64,000 nucleotides of DNA from Nostoc sp. NMS8 (lineage in GTDB: Bacteria; Cyanobacteriota; Cyanobacteriia; Cyanobacteriales; Nostocaceae): contig NZ_JABXKK010000100.1 of the NCBI RefSeq assembly GCF_017115045.1, positions 1 to 64,000 on the forward strand, written 5' to 3'. This document shows positions 17,123 to 26,448 of this stretch, piece after piece; the stretch's first letter is position 1; every line of letters starts with the position of its first letter. The notes below the pieces were generated by a model. The model was not told the origin of the DNA. It made no database searches and saw only the letters and a list, made by a program, of their open reading frames with translations. The translations under genes were made by a program, and so were the position numbers.

Positions 17123-19552
17123 CTAGGCAATCAGATTGAAATTGCTACTACTTAGAGTAATATCAGGATTTCCTAAACGAGCAAACTCAAACACTGTTCC
17201 TGTACCCAAAGCATTACCATCCTGGTTATAGAATAGGCTGCCACTACTTTGACTAAAGACAATACGCGCACTATTAGCATTGACGAATTGATCGTCACTG
17301 ACAACTGCAAAGTTAGTTAAAGCCTGTCCTACAGTATTAGTAACAGCATTGAAGGTGGTTTTACTCAGTACAATCTGGTCTTGTCCAGCTTCAAACTCGG
17401 TTATGTAATCAACACCTAAGCTTGTGTTAAAAACCCCACTACTTTGGAACAGATATTTATCCCTCCCGGCTCCACCATTAAGAATATCATCGCCCAGTCC
17501 TCCCCAGAGTAAATCATCACCAGTTCCACCAGTGAGAATATCATTACCATTACCTCCTTGGAGGGTGTCATTTCCTGCTAACCCTTGCAACTGATCGTTT
17601 CCATCACCGCCAATCAGAGTGTTATTTAGTGCATTACCAGTGAGACGCTGATTGCTTGTGCTGGTATTGTTGGCTAACTGTAAGGAATAGTTAGAGTTGA
17701 CGTTTTTGGAGTCTTGACTAATTTCAACATAATAATTTCCTGCTGCTCCTAATGTTGCAGTAATTTGACCGTTTCGACCAGAACCAGCATAATCAGAGTA
17801 AAGTTGTTCTCCACTCTCAATCAATCCATTGTTATTGCGATCGTAATAGATGGCTGCATCGACATAGTTTTGACTCACTCCACTCAAAAGCAAAGTAATA
17901 TTACTTGTGCTGCTTAGAGAGAATTTATAGTAATCAACTGTGTCTACATTCCCAACAAATTCTTGGATAGTCTGAGTACTAGTCAGAGTGCCAATATTAT
18001 AAGCAGTGCTGAGTGTGTTCCCAGGATTTGAAGGAATGGAAGGAGGTCTAGATGTGGCTGATAACTGTAGGGAATAGTTAGAGTTAACATTGGTGTTGGC
18101 TGTAATTCCAACATAGTAATTCCCGGCTCCTAATGTTGCAGTAATTTGACCATTCCGACCATTACTAGCATAATCAGAGTAAAGTTGTTCTCCACTCTCA
18201 ATCAATCCATTATTATTACTATCGTAATAGATGAAGGTATTGACATAATATTGACTCACTCCACTCAAAAGCAAAGTGATATCATTTGTGCCTGTCAGGG
18301 AGAATTTGTAATAATCAATTGTGTCTACATTTCCAACAAATTCTTGGATAGTCTGAGTACTAGTCAGATTGCCAATATTATAAGCAGTGCTGAGTGTGTT
18401 CCCAGGATTTGAAGGAATAGAAGGAGGTGCAGATGTGGCTGCTAACTGTAAGGAATAGTTAGAGTTGACGTTGGTGTTTGCTGCAATTCCAACATAGTAA
18501 TTCCCGGCTCCTAAGGTTGCAGTAATTTGACCATTCCGACCATTACTAGCATAATCAGAGTAAAGTTGTTCTCCACTCTCAATCAATCCATTATTGTTGC
18601 TATCGTAATAGATGAAGGCATTGACATAGTATTGACTCACTCCACTCAAAAGCAAAGTAATATTACTTGTGCTGCTTAGAGAGAATTTATAGTAATCAAC
18701 TGGGTCTACATTCCCAACAAATTCTTTAATAGTCTGAGTACTAGTCAAAGTGCCAATATTGTATGCAGTACTGAGTGTGTTCCCAGGATTTGAAGGAATA
18801 GAAGGAGGTGCAGATGTGGCTGCTAACTGTAAGGAATAGTTAGAGTTGACGTTGGTGTTTGCTGCAATTCCAACATAGTAATTCCCGGCTCCTAAGGTTG
18901 CAGTAATTTGACCATTCCGACCATTACTAGCATAATCAGAGTAAAGTTGTTCTCCACTCTCAATCAATCCATTATTGTTGCTATCGTAATAGATGAAGGC
19001 ATTGACATAGTATTGACTCACTCCACTCAAAAGCAAAGTAATATCATTTGTACCTGTCAGGGAGAATTTGTAGTAATCAACTGGGTCTACATTTCCGACA
19101 AATTCTTTGATAGTCTGAGTACTAGTTAGATTGCCAATATTGTATGCAGTGCTAAGTGTGTTCCCAGGATTTGAAGGAATGGAAGGAGGTGTAGATGTGG
19201 CTGCTAACTGTAAGAAATAGTTAGAGTTGACGTTTGTAGAATTTTGAGTAATTCCAATATAGTAATTTCCGGCTCCTAATGTTGTAGTAATTTGACCGTT
19301 TCGACTGGAGCCAGCATAATCAGAATAAAGTTGTTCTCCACTCTCAATCAACCCATTATTATTGCTATCGTAGTAGATGAAGGCATTGACATAGTTTTGA
19401 GTCACTCCCTTCAAAAGCAAAGTAATATTATTTGTACCTGTCAGCGAAAATTTATAGTAATCAAGTGGATTTGCATTGCTGATAGCATCAGTGTAGTTAA
19501 AGGATGTGAGAATACCAATGTTTTGAGCCGTCGTTAATGTACTTCCTGGCAT
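17123..19552 (-). CDS. Secreted-type protein with five PPC-like repeats and RTX repeats
   Basis: An 809-residue protein. ATG 19552 is preferred (AAAAGGAAAAAT upstream) over the frame's earlier start at 19579. Five tandem repeats of 127 residues each contain YYKFSL, a hydrophobic strand, and IYYDSNNNGLIESGEQLYSD; this resembles the bacterial pre-peptidase C-terminal (PPC) beta-sandwich. Near residue 640 begin RTX nonapeptides (GGDGNDQLQG, GGNGNDILTG, GGTGDDLLWG, GGLGDDILNG) that bind calcium, followed by the YLFQSSG..ITEFEAGQDQIVLS region typical of type I secretion substrates. No N-terminal signal peptide, consistent with that route. No catalytic domain recognised. Likely extracellular or cell-surface; function unknown. 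Confidence 0.82.
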   Translation of the reverse strand: MPGSTLTTAQNIGILTSFNYTDAISNANPLDYYKFSLTGTNNITLLLKGVTQNYVNAFIYYDSNNNGLIESGEQLYSDYAGSSRNGQITTTLGAGNYYIGITQNSTNVNSNYFLQLAATSTPPSIPSNPGNTLSTAYNIGNLTSTQTIKEFVGNVDPVDYYKFSLTGTNDITLLLSGVSQYYVNAFIYYDSNNNGLIESGEQLYSDYASNGRNGQITATLGAGNYYVGIAANTNVNSNYSLQLAATSAPPSIPSNPGNTLSTAYNIGTLTSTQTIKEFVGNVDPVDYYKFSLSSTSNITLLLSGVSQYYVNAFIYYDSNNNGLIESGEQLYSDYASNGRNGQITATLGAGNYYVGIAANTNVNSNYSLQLAATSAPPSIPSNPGNTLSTAYNIGNLTSTQTIQEFVGNVDTIDYYKFSLTGTNDITLLLSGVSQYYVNTFIYYDSNNNGLIESGEQLYSDYASNGRNGQITATLGAGNYYVGITANTNVNSNYSLQLSATSRPPSIPSNPGNTLSTAYNIGTLTSTQTIQEFVGNVDTVDYYKFSLSSTSNITLLLSGVSQNYVDAAIYYDRNNNGLIESGEQLYSDYAGSGRNGQITATLGAAGNYYVEISQDSKNVNSNYSLQLANNTSTSNQRLTGNALNNTLIGGDGNDQLQGLAGNDTLQGGNGNDILTGGTGDDLLWGGLGDDILNGGAGRDKYLFQSSGVFNTSLGVDYITEFEAGQDQIVLSKTTFNAVTNTVGQALTNFAVVSDDQFVNANSARIVFSQSSGSLFYNQDGNALGTGTVFEFARLGNPDITLSSSNFNLIA
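17640..19163 (-). repeat. 381-bp coding tandem repeats
   Basis: Four phase boundaries, marked by the shared CCCAGGATTTGAAGGAA, occur at 18021, 18402, 18783 and 19164, exactly 381 bases apart. Units starting at 18402 and 18783 are nearly identical at DNA level. A fifth, more diverged unit lies beyond 19164. Confidence 0.9.
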
Positions 19553-20256
19553 ATTTTTCCTTTTGTAAAATTTAGACAAGGATTCTTATAGATTTAATAT
19601 CAGAATCCAATTTTATTTCTGAAAAAGAATAGGACACAACACGGGGTTAAACCTTACTCGTTCAACCCATCAAAACTAGAAAGTTGTTCAGATACTACTA
19701 CACTGATGGTATAGGATTTTTACTCATTAATAAAATTAATTATACAGAGAATCGAGTTACTGAAGTTAATTCTAGTAATCATTTAATACCTGATGATTTT
19801 AGGACTATCTTATTACTCTCATCAAATAATATTCAAAACCTTGTTTCTTCGCGCTTGCTTCCAAAAAAGGATAAGTTTTGAAACCGATTTAATATCAGGA
19901 TTTTATTTTTATCTCTTCATATATATAAAATAGTCTTATATGATTTGTTAAAGCTAGTGGTTTACCAATAAATGAGATAGGGGATTTGAGCGAAAGCACA
20001 ATCGCGCAATCGCACAATCATTAAATAAGTCGGTGAATGCCTGAAGATCTGGTGTTTTCAGTACTCGTCGATCTCAGAGAAACTGGTTTTTAGCAATTTT
20101 CTTTCACGCCAAAACGATTTTGCATGAAGTCTTGTCGCCTAAAGGGTACATAGTCTACAGCCTATACAAAAATTCCTCTAAATCGCCTGATAAATTGCGA
20201 GATTTAGAGGATTTACAATAAGAGATCGAGCAATTTGATCGCTAAATTCTTCCCTT
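19553..20256. other. AT-rich spacer
   Basis: Gene-free apart from the terminator at 20168-20211. A short plus-strand frame at 19684-19881 has no Shine-Dalgarno and no coding character. Confidence 0.4.
20168..20211 (-). terminator. Terminator of the exported-protein gene
   Basis: TCCTCTAAATC (20174-20184) pairs with GATTTAGAGGA (20201-20211). Read on the minus strand, the 11-base stem is followed by ATTTTTGTA. It lies about 45 bases past the stop of the gene at 20257. Confidence 0.8.
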
Positions 20257-21009
20257 TTAACTACAAGTATTTGCTGAAGCAGAATTCACTGTTGTTAAAT
20301 CGCCAGTGAAGATAACTGTGTATTGATAAGGTGATGAACCAGAACAATTCATGGAATTTGTATTAGCACGACGGGGAGTCCACCATGACTTTGCTTGCAC
20401 AGTCAAATTTGCGCCGTTCCATGAGAGAGCATTAACAACTAAAGAGTTAGTTTTGCCATCATCCGCCTTTTTAGCAGATAAGAATGTGGCATAATTAACA
20501 TCGCCATTGTCTGGATTAATCCGGGCTATAACTGCGACTTTCGGCCCGCCTCCGCTACCATAGTTAGACAGCCAACGCCCAGTAGCAAAGCGGCGAAAAT
20601 CATTACCTGTTTGAGTGCCGGTGGAAGAGTAAACGCCATATAAAACATTGCTCCCATTCCAATACAATCCATAACCTGTACCATCGTCCCCAGTTGTTTC
20701 ATAATCATCACGACACCAGGCTTTTATCCCATTATTAAAGCGGATAGTTCTAGGATTTTTGTTATTAGATGAGACTTGCCGATAACCAATGTAAAAGCTT
20801 GTTGTTCCACTAACTACTCTGGGGCCATTTTTAGCTTTGATTGTTGCTTCACTATCACCGCAAGTGAATGTCACAGCATTACCAATAGATGAATTTACTG
20901 TTTGGGCTAAAACTGGAGGAGCTTTTTGTGTGAGTAATAAATCAGATGCTAATACTATAGACAAAGAGAAACATGCAAAATACTTTTGTAATTTGCGAGA
21001 ATAATTCAT
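20257..21009 (-). CDS. Exported protein of unknown function
   Basis: A 250-residue protein starting MNYSRKLQKYFACFSLSIVL. The hydrophobic stretch and a likely cleavage site after VLAQ indicate a Sec signal peptide, so it should be periplasmic or secreted. The mature part is rich in Gly, Ser, Asn and Trp, with four or more Cys (FTCGDSEA, AWCRDDYE, MNCSGSS, NTCS) that could form disulfides. No known domain recognised. ATG 21009 is chosen because the signal peptide begins there; the open frame extends 12 codons upstream without support. A strong terminator follows, and the gene stands alone. Confidence 0.75.
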   Translation of the reverse strand: MNYSRKLQKYFACFSLSIVLASDLLLTQKAPPVLAQTVNSSIGNAVTFTCGDSEATIKAKNGPRVVSGTTSFYIGYRQVSSNNKNPRTIRFNNGIKAWCRDDYETTGDDGTGYGLYWNGSNVLYGVYSSTGTQTGNDFRRFATGRWLSNYGSGGGPKVAVIARINPDNGDVNYATFLSAKKADDGKTNSLVVNALSWNGANLTVQAKSWWTPRRANTNSMNCSGSSPYQYTVIFTGDLTTVNSASANTCS

Positions 21010-21733
21010 GGTATAAACCTGCCGAGAAAGTGAAACGAGAAACACCGTATCACTATAAACTCTAATTAGTATTTAGACAAGTAAAATTATTGAAATTCTG
21101 ATTTTCCAGCATTCTCAACATGATAAAAATCAGACTACACTAAAACTTGATAGCTAATATACATAAAAATGCCTGATAACAGCTGTATATAATTATTGCT
21201 TATCAAAAAATATCAGCGAATAAAAACAAATGGCGATGGGTTATGCTGGAGCGTAGTCTATTACAGCATTCAAAAAAATAGTTTTAATCAACAATATAGC
21301 ATTTTTTTGATTTCCCGCATTCCTAGCGAGAAGCTTTCTGTCGTGCTTTATTAGGTAGTTTTAGCCTTATCATCTGATACTTATTCTGTACCATCTTTCG
21401 AGAGGCATAGTCTGGTAAATAAAACCTCTTCCTAAAAACTAGGACAGATAAATGTTCAGATTTTAAGCTATTGTTTGGCTTTTTTATAGATAATTTCAGT
21501 AGATGATTATCTGTAAATTTATAGACAAATTATTAATTTTTTTCATGTGCTTAATTTCATTAAACTTGATATTATAATTCTTTGGTATAACTTTTTTTGC
21601 TGCTATCAAAAATTATAATTGTGAACATTGTTGTTATTTTTTTAAAATTAGAATTTTGCGATAAAAAAAAGCGTACCTTTTGCGGGGTAAGATTATTGGA
21701 GTTTAATAAATAATTAATAGGAGCAAAAATGAT
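21010..21733. other. AT-rich spacer, no gene seen
   Basis: About 720 bases between divergent genes. Several T- and A-runs, no convincing gene, no RNA element recognised. A minus-strand frame at 21572-21871 overlaps the start of the next gene and lacks coding character. Confidence 0.4.
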
Positions 21734-22831
21734 ATGATTGGAATTGCGATCGCAGGCACCGGCTTTGGTCAAAAAGTCCACATCCCTGGATTCCAAGCGC
21801 ATCCTCGCACTGAAGTAGTTGCTGTTTATCACCGAGATATCAATAAAGCCAAAGCCATAGCAGAATCCCATAATATCCCCTACGCTTCCGACTCATTTGC
21901 AGATATTGTGGCATTGCCAGAAGTGCAAGCAGTTAGCATTTCTACACCGCCCTTTTTACACTATGAAATGGCAAAAACTGTATTGCAAGCTGGCAAACAT
22001 TTATTACTAGAAAAACCGACAACTTTAAATGTAGGTGAAGCTAAAGAAATTTATCAGTTAGCTAAAGCAAAAGGCGTGATTGCGACTGTAGATTTTGAAT
22101 TCCGCTTTGTACCAGCATGGCAGTTGTTTGCAGAATTATTGTCAGAAGACTATGTGGGTAAGTTACGCCTAATTAAAATTGATTGGTTAGGTTCTTCTCG
22201 TGCTGATACTTCACGCCCTTGGAATTGGTACTCTGAGAAAGATAAAGGAGGCGGTGCATTAGGATCTTTGGGTTCTCACGCTTTTGATTATATTCACTGG
22301 TTATTTGGGCCAGTCCGTAGATTAAACGCCCATTTAACTACTGGGATTCCCACACGAATTGACCCTGTGAGTGGGGAATCTAAACCAGTGGATACAGATG
22401 ACAACTGTATATTAACCCTGGAATTGGCAGATGGCACACCTTGTCAACTTTCTATCAGTGCGGTTGTTCATGCACCAAGAACCCATTGGGTAGATGTATA
22501 TGGCGATCGCGGTACATTAATAGTGGGCAGTGAAAATCAAAAAGATTATATACATGGTTTTCGGGTTTGGGGTTCCCAGGCAGGTAAACCTCTAACGGAA
22601 ATAGAAATACCGAATCGGTTGATTTTCCCCAATAATCATGCTGATGGGCGTATTTCGGCGTTTATCCGCGTAGTAGACCAATGGGTACAGGGAATTGAAC
22701 GCAATCAGGAAATTACACCATCATTACGAGAAGGAATTTATTCTCAGTTGTTGATGGATTTATCCCATGAATCTCATCAAAAAGCAAGCTGGGTAGATGT
22801 TCCCAGCTTGGAAGGGTTCATTAGTAACTAG
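21734..22831 (+). CDS. Gfo/Idh/MocA-family oxidoreductase
   Basis: A 365-residue NAD(P)-dependent oxidoreductase. The Rossmann motif is at the very start (IAIAGTGFGQKVHIPGF), followed by VSISTPPFLHYEMA and LLLEKPTTLN, where the EKP lysine is the usual catalytic or cofactor-contacting residue. The C-terminal sheet domain includes GGGALGSLGSHAFDYIHWLFG. The family acts on sugars, inositol or biliverdin-like compounds; the substrate cannot be told here. AGGAG lies upstream of the ATG. The HNH nuclease gene follows after seven bases. Confidence 0.92.
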   Translation: MIGIAIAGTGFGQKVHIPGFQAHPRTEVVAVYHRDINKAKAIAESHNIPYASDSFADIVALPEVQAVSISTPPFLHYEMAKTVLQAGKHLLLEKPTTLNVGEAKEIYQLAKAKGVIATVDFEFRFVPAWQLFAELLSEDYVGKLRLIKIDWLGSSRADTSRPWNWYSEKDKGGGALGSLGSHAFDYIHWLFGPVRRLNAHLTTGIPTRIDPVSGESKPVDTDDNCILTLELADGTPCQLSISAVVHAPRTHWVDVYGDRGTLIVGSENQKDYIHGFRVWGSQAGKPLTEIEIPNRLIFPNNHADGRISAFIRVVDQWVQGIERNQEITPSLREGIYSQLLMDLSHESHQKASWVDVPSLEGFISN

Positions 22832-22838
22832 AAAACAA

Positions 22839-23084
22839 ATGAGCAAAACACCTCGCATTCGTATTCCGCCGGAAGTAAAGAAATATGTTTTTCAACGTGA
22901 CCAATACCAATGCCGAAGCTGCGGTAAAACTACTGGAGAAACTAACCTCAGCATTGACCATATCATTCCTCTCGCCCGTGGCGGTCAAAATGATATCAGC
23001 AATTTGCAAACTCTTTGCTTAAACTGCAATCAGCAGAAAACAGACAATATTGATCCCCGTTTCCGGCGGCATTTTGATTTATGA
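22839..23084 (+). CDS. HNH endonuclease, small stand-alone
   Basis: An 81-residue protein, MSKTPRIRIPPEVKKYVFQR and on. Zinc-binding Cys pairs (CRSC, CLNC) flank the HNH core, whose His-Asn pattern appears as LSIDHIIPLARGGQNDISNL. The start at 22839 is chosen because it gives the usual MSKTPRIRIPP opening and lies just after the stop of the previous gene; an in-frame ATG at 22797 would overlap that gene. Stand-alone HNH proteins of this size are common in cyanobacteria; role unknown. Confidence 0.88.
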   Translation: MSKTPRIRIPPEVKKYVFQRDQYQCRSCGKTTGETNLSIDHIIPLARGGQNDISNLQTLCLNCNQQKTDNIDPRFRRHFDL

Positions 23085-23148
23085 CGGTTCTCAATCAAGA
23101 CGCGATTTATCGCGTCTCTACAATTAGGGTTTTGGATACATTACGCAC
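23085..23148. repeat. Palindromic spacer repeat (GACGCGAT/ATCGCGTC)
   Basis: AGACGCGATTTATCGCGTCT at 23098-23117 is a near-perfect palindrome. Related copies are at 32143-32175, 42230-42249 (inside smc), and twice at 57340-57415. Confidence 0.75.
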
Positions 23149-25866
23149 TTATCCCAATTGATTTGAGATCGTGCTGACATCAACGGCTAATTTTTTGCCC
23201 AATTTGAGCAACTGAAGACACTGATTATTTCCTTCATTGTCAAGGTTAGTAATACAGACTGGCGCTATCTGACTGTGCAAACAGCTAAAGTATAGTTCTT
23301 GCGATCGCTGTAGGGAAATATCAATATTTAGTTGATCCCCGACATCAATCAATCGCTCTAACAGTTGGATATCTGCATTAAAACTACCATTGGCATCGTG
23401 CAACAATTGCCAGAGCGATCGCGCAATTAATTGTTCTAACATCTGCTTACCGTCGGGAATATTCAGCCGACAACGCAGATGTTTTGCTTCAGTCGCGATC
23501 GCTTCTAATTCTAAGATGTGACTCCAACTCTTTTGGGGATCAGCGATATCTTGCTCAAGCGATCGCAATGTCATCAGACAGCGATGCCCTAAAGCAATAT
23601 CGGCTGCTACCTGCAATTCTTGGGGTACTGCAATTTCATCACGATGAAACGCCATCAGCACACCGTAATTATCACGATAGGCTTGAGTATATAACTGTCC
23701 TAAACGTGCTAGTGTTTCCTGACTCAGCAGCCGCATAATCCGGTGGCGTTCTTCAGCAAATAGATTTTGCAAACTGAAAGCTTCTTTGCCAAATAGCTGC
23801 GTCATCACCAAGATCGTATGAGCCGCACTAGCTTGTTTTAGCGCCCCAAACAGCTTTTCTTTTAATTGGCTGTAATCACGCCGCCCGGTAAATTGTTGAA
23901 TACCGCAGTGGAAATCCCAGCCTCCCAAATGCAGCACCGCAAATACCAAATGCTCGCTTTCCCAAGTAATCTCTGATACTAGCTTTAAATTTCCCACAGC
24001 CAGAGTTAGCGATCCCATCCTTTGCAGTTGGTAATCTAACTCATTGGCAGCGTAGCAATAAACCTTTTTGTGGTAACGCTGAGACTGTTTGTCAGCAGCA
24101 TCTTTTCTCGGTAGGGAATTGTGCGTTTCTGCTGGTTTCTGATTGGTAAATAGGGAAGTAATGGCGTAATGGGCTGCTACTTGCTTAAAACCAAGTTGAG
24201 CAGTTAACACGAGTTGCCGATAAATTTCCGCACCATGTTTAAACTCATCTACATTACTAGGAGCTAAACCAAGGCGTTTGACGAAGCCTTTTTCTAACTG
24301 CACACCTGCCACATCCCCTGCCAATTCTAAAGCACGGGCGGCATAGCGCAGAATTTGTGTCCCCTCTGGACGGGAAATTTCTTCAAAAAACCAACCGCAA
24401 CTAGTGAACATTAACAATGCGTGACGCTGCATTTCCAATAGACGTAGAGCGTCTACTTGTTCGGCTGCCGTCAGTTTGTGGGTTTGATGACGGGCTAAGA
24501 AACGGTTGACATTGCTAGCAGAGCGATCGCGCAATACTTGGATATATTCATCTCGCGCTAGCCAGGGATCGCGAAATAACTGTCTACCATGTTCTGCATA
24601 TACTTCAGTTAGCTGATCCCGCAGCCAATTTAGGGCATCCCGCAAAGGACGACGCCATTTTTGATGCCAAACACCGCCCTCACCACCACAACCACAATCA
24701 TCTTCCCATCTACCGACACCGTGGGCGCAACTCCAAGCTGTGACTGACTTTAATTCCACTTCCCAACTGGGAGAATTTAAACTCAGGTAGTGAGCAAAGT
24801 TCGTCACCGTCCAACCTTGTTGAGGAAACTCTTTAGTAAAGGCGTAGGCTAAAGTTTTTTCAGTTCCCTTTTTGTGGTGTCCGAAGGTTTCCCCATCTGT
24901 CGCCACAGAGATTAACTGTGCTGGACGATGATCCCCACGCACCGCCGAACCAATACGTCCGGCAAAGTGACTAGAATTATAAACGACATCACTAAAACCC
25001 ATGTCCCGCGATATCGGGCCATCGTAGAAGAAGATATCAATGTAAGGTAATTCTTCTGTACTACTATCGTTAGAGCTAGTGGCGATCGCACTTAGAGGTG
25101 AAGATGAAGTGTCTAGTGTGGGCTTCAAATAACAACGGTAGGGACGGGTGGAATCAATCTGACTACCGCCAACTTCGATCCATTCAGGATGAGGATGTTC
25201 TGGAGTAGGCAGTGGACGGCAACGTAGGGCTTGAGATGGTGCAAGGATAATGAAGCGAATACCCTCAGCAACAAGAGCTTCTAGAGTTGCATAATCTACA
25301 GCGGTTTCTGCTAACCACATTCCTTCGGGATCGCGGCCAAAGCGGGAGCGGAAGTCTTCTTTACCCCAGCGAATTTGGGTATATTTGTCGCGCTCATTGG
25401 CCAGGGGCATGATGATGTGATTGTATACTTGCGCGATCGCATTGCCATGACCATGCAGGCGATCGCTACTCTTGGCATCCGCCTCTAAAATCCGCTGATA
25501 AACCTCCACATCGTAGCGTTCTAGCCACGACATCAGCGTTGGCCCGATATTAAAACTGAAATACTCGTAATTGTTGACGATCCCCACCACTTCGCCTCGA
25601 TCATTTAAGACTCTGGCAAAGGCATTCGGACGATAGCATTCCCAATGAATCCGCTCATTCCAATCATGGAAAGGTGCAGCGCTCGGTTGGCGTTCAATTG
25701 CGTCCAGATAAGGGTTTTCCCTTGGTGGCTGGTAAAAATGACCATGCACCGTCACGTAAACACCATTAGCCTTTCTCAGGGGATCAGTTTCTTTGGTGTT
25801 ATTGGGATCTGAATGTAATGTTAACGTTGAGCCAGAGCTAGCTGGCATTTGGGCAGCAGAAGTCAT
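23149..25866 (-). CDS. GH57/DUF3536 family glycoside hydrolase-like protein
   Basis: A 905-residue cytoplasmic protein. The GH57 opening is VTVHGHFYQPPRENPYLDAI, followed by NNYEYFSFNIGPTL and MWLAETAVD. In GH57 the nucleophile is a Glu in such a motif. The C-terminal half matches DUF3536. Family members act on alpha-glucans, and cyanobacteria use glycogen, so a glucan-remodelling role is reasonable but unproven. The coding DNA is rich in GCGATCGC sites. It is convergent with the HNH gene and has no operon partner. Confidence 0.9.
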   Translation of the reverse strand: MTSAAQMPASSGSTLTLHSDPNNTKETDPLRKANGVYVTVHGHFYQPPRENPYLDAIERQPSAAPFHDWNERIHWECYRPNAFARVLNDRGEVVGIVNNYEYFSFNIGPTLMSWLERYDVEVYQRILEADAKSSDRLHGHGNAIAQVYNHIIMPLANERDKYTQIRWGKEDFRSRFGRDPEGMWLAETAVDYATLEALVAEGIRFIILAPSQALRCRPLPTPEHPHPEWIEVGGSQIDSTRPYRCYLKPTLDTSSSPLSAIATSSNDSSTEELPYIDIFFYDGPISRDMGFSDVVYNSSHFAGRIGSAVRGDHRPAQLISVATDGETFGHHKKGTEKTLAYAFTKEFPQQGWTVTNFAHYLSLNSPSWEVELKSVTAWSCAHGVGRWEDDCGCGGEGGVWHQKWRRPLRDALNWLRDQLTEVYAEHGRQLFRDPWLARDEYIQVLRDRSASNVNRFLARHQTHKLTAAEQVDALRLLEMQRHALLMFTSCGWFFEEISRPEGTQILRYAARALELAGDVAGVQLEKGFVKRLGLAPSNVDEFKHGAEIYRQLVLTAQLGFKQVAAHYAITSLFTNQKPAETHNSLPRKDAADKQSQRYHKKVYCYAANELDYQLQRMGSLTLAVGNLKLVSEITWESEHLVFAVLHLGGWDFHCGIQQFTGRRDYSQLKEKLFGALKQASAAHTILVMTQLFGKEAFSLQNLFAEERHRIMRLLSQETLARLGQLYTQAYRDNYGVLMAFHRDEIAVPQELQVAADIALGHRCLMTLRSLEQDIADPQKSWSHILELEAIATEAKHLRCRLNIPDGKQMLEQLIARSLWQLLHDANGSFNADIQLLERLIDVGDQLNIDISLQRSQELYFSCLHSQIAPVCITNLDNEGNNQCLQLLKLGKKLAVDVSTISNQLG

Positions 25867-26448
25867 GTATATTTATCCAAAACAAAAAACTTGCAGTTGC
25901 ACCGAAAACATTGTGCGTAAACCTTACTCCAATAGTTTGAACACAAAATCCGGTATAAACAACAACTATGGAATCCAACTAAATTTTTGACAAAGCTGTT
26001 TTATTGTAGTGGGAAATCTGCGTTATCGCACAGCGCAAAGTCCGTTGGGCGGCTGTGCCGACTTAAAGGAACTTTGCAAGACAGCCCTTTCCCTGAAGGC
26101 TTAAAGTAATTAGCCATTGAACAAAGCCTCAGTTAGGGGTTTTATATTCTTGGGCGTCAATCAAATTTTAATTGTCTTTTAATATATTAAACCCCATTTT
26201 TAATGTAATATTTTGGCTCAATTTCATAGTTTTGCAACAAAAGATTACAATAACTCATCATATCGCAATTTTGCTTTACACAACATTCGCAACGGCGAAC
26301 GGAAAACAGTACAATCTCTGAATTGGTCTACTGACGGTTGAGAGTATCCTATGGAAGTGCTGATATGAAAGTGATTGCTAATTCAACACTCCAAATTTGA
26401 AACTTAGGATTGCTCGCTGTGAATGATACCCTCAACTTAAGACAACAA
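25867..26448. other. Spacer between GH57 and Ca2+/H+ exchanger genes
   Basis: Contains a spacer repeat (GCGCAAAGTCCGTTGGGCGG with a downstream AAGGAACTTTGC, 26034-26082). Otherwise AT-rich with no gene recognised. Confidence 0.45.

Noticed and set aside
17640..19163. Regular repeats considered as a CRISPR array
   Set aside because: The 381-base units are coding and contiguous, with no spacers or cas genes.
19684..19881. 65-codon plus-strand frame
   Set aside because: No ribosome binding site and random-looking composition in an AT-rich spacer.
21572..21871. 99-codon minus-strand frame overlapping the Gfo/Idh/MocA gene
   Set aside because: It overlaps the well-supported start of that gene, including its Rossmann motif, and the rest lies in AT-rich spacer.
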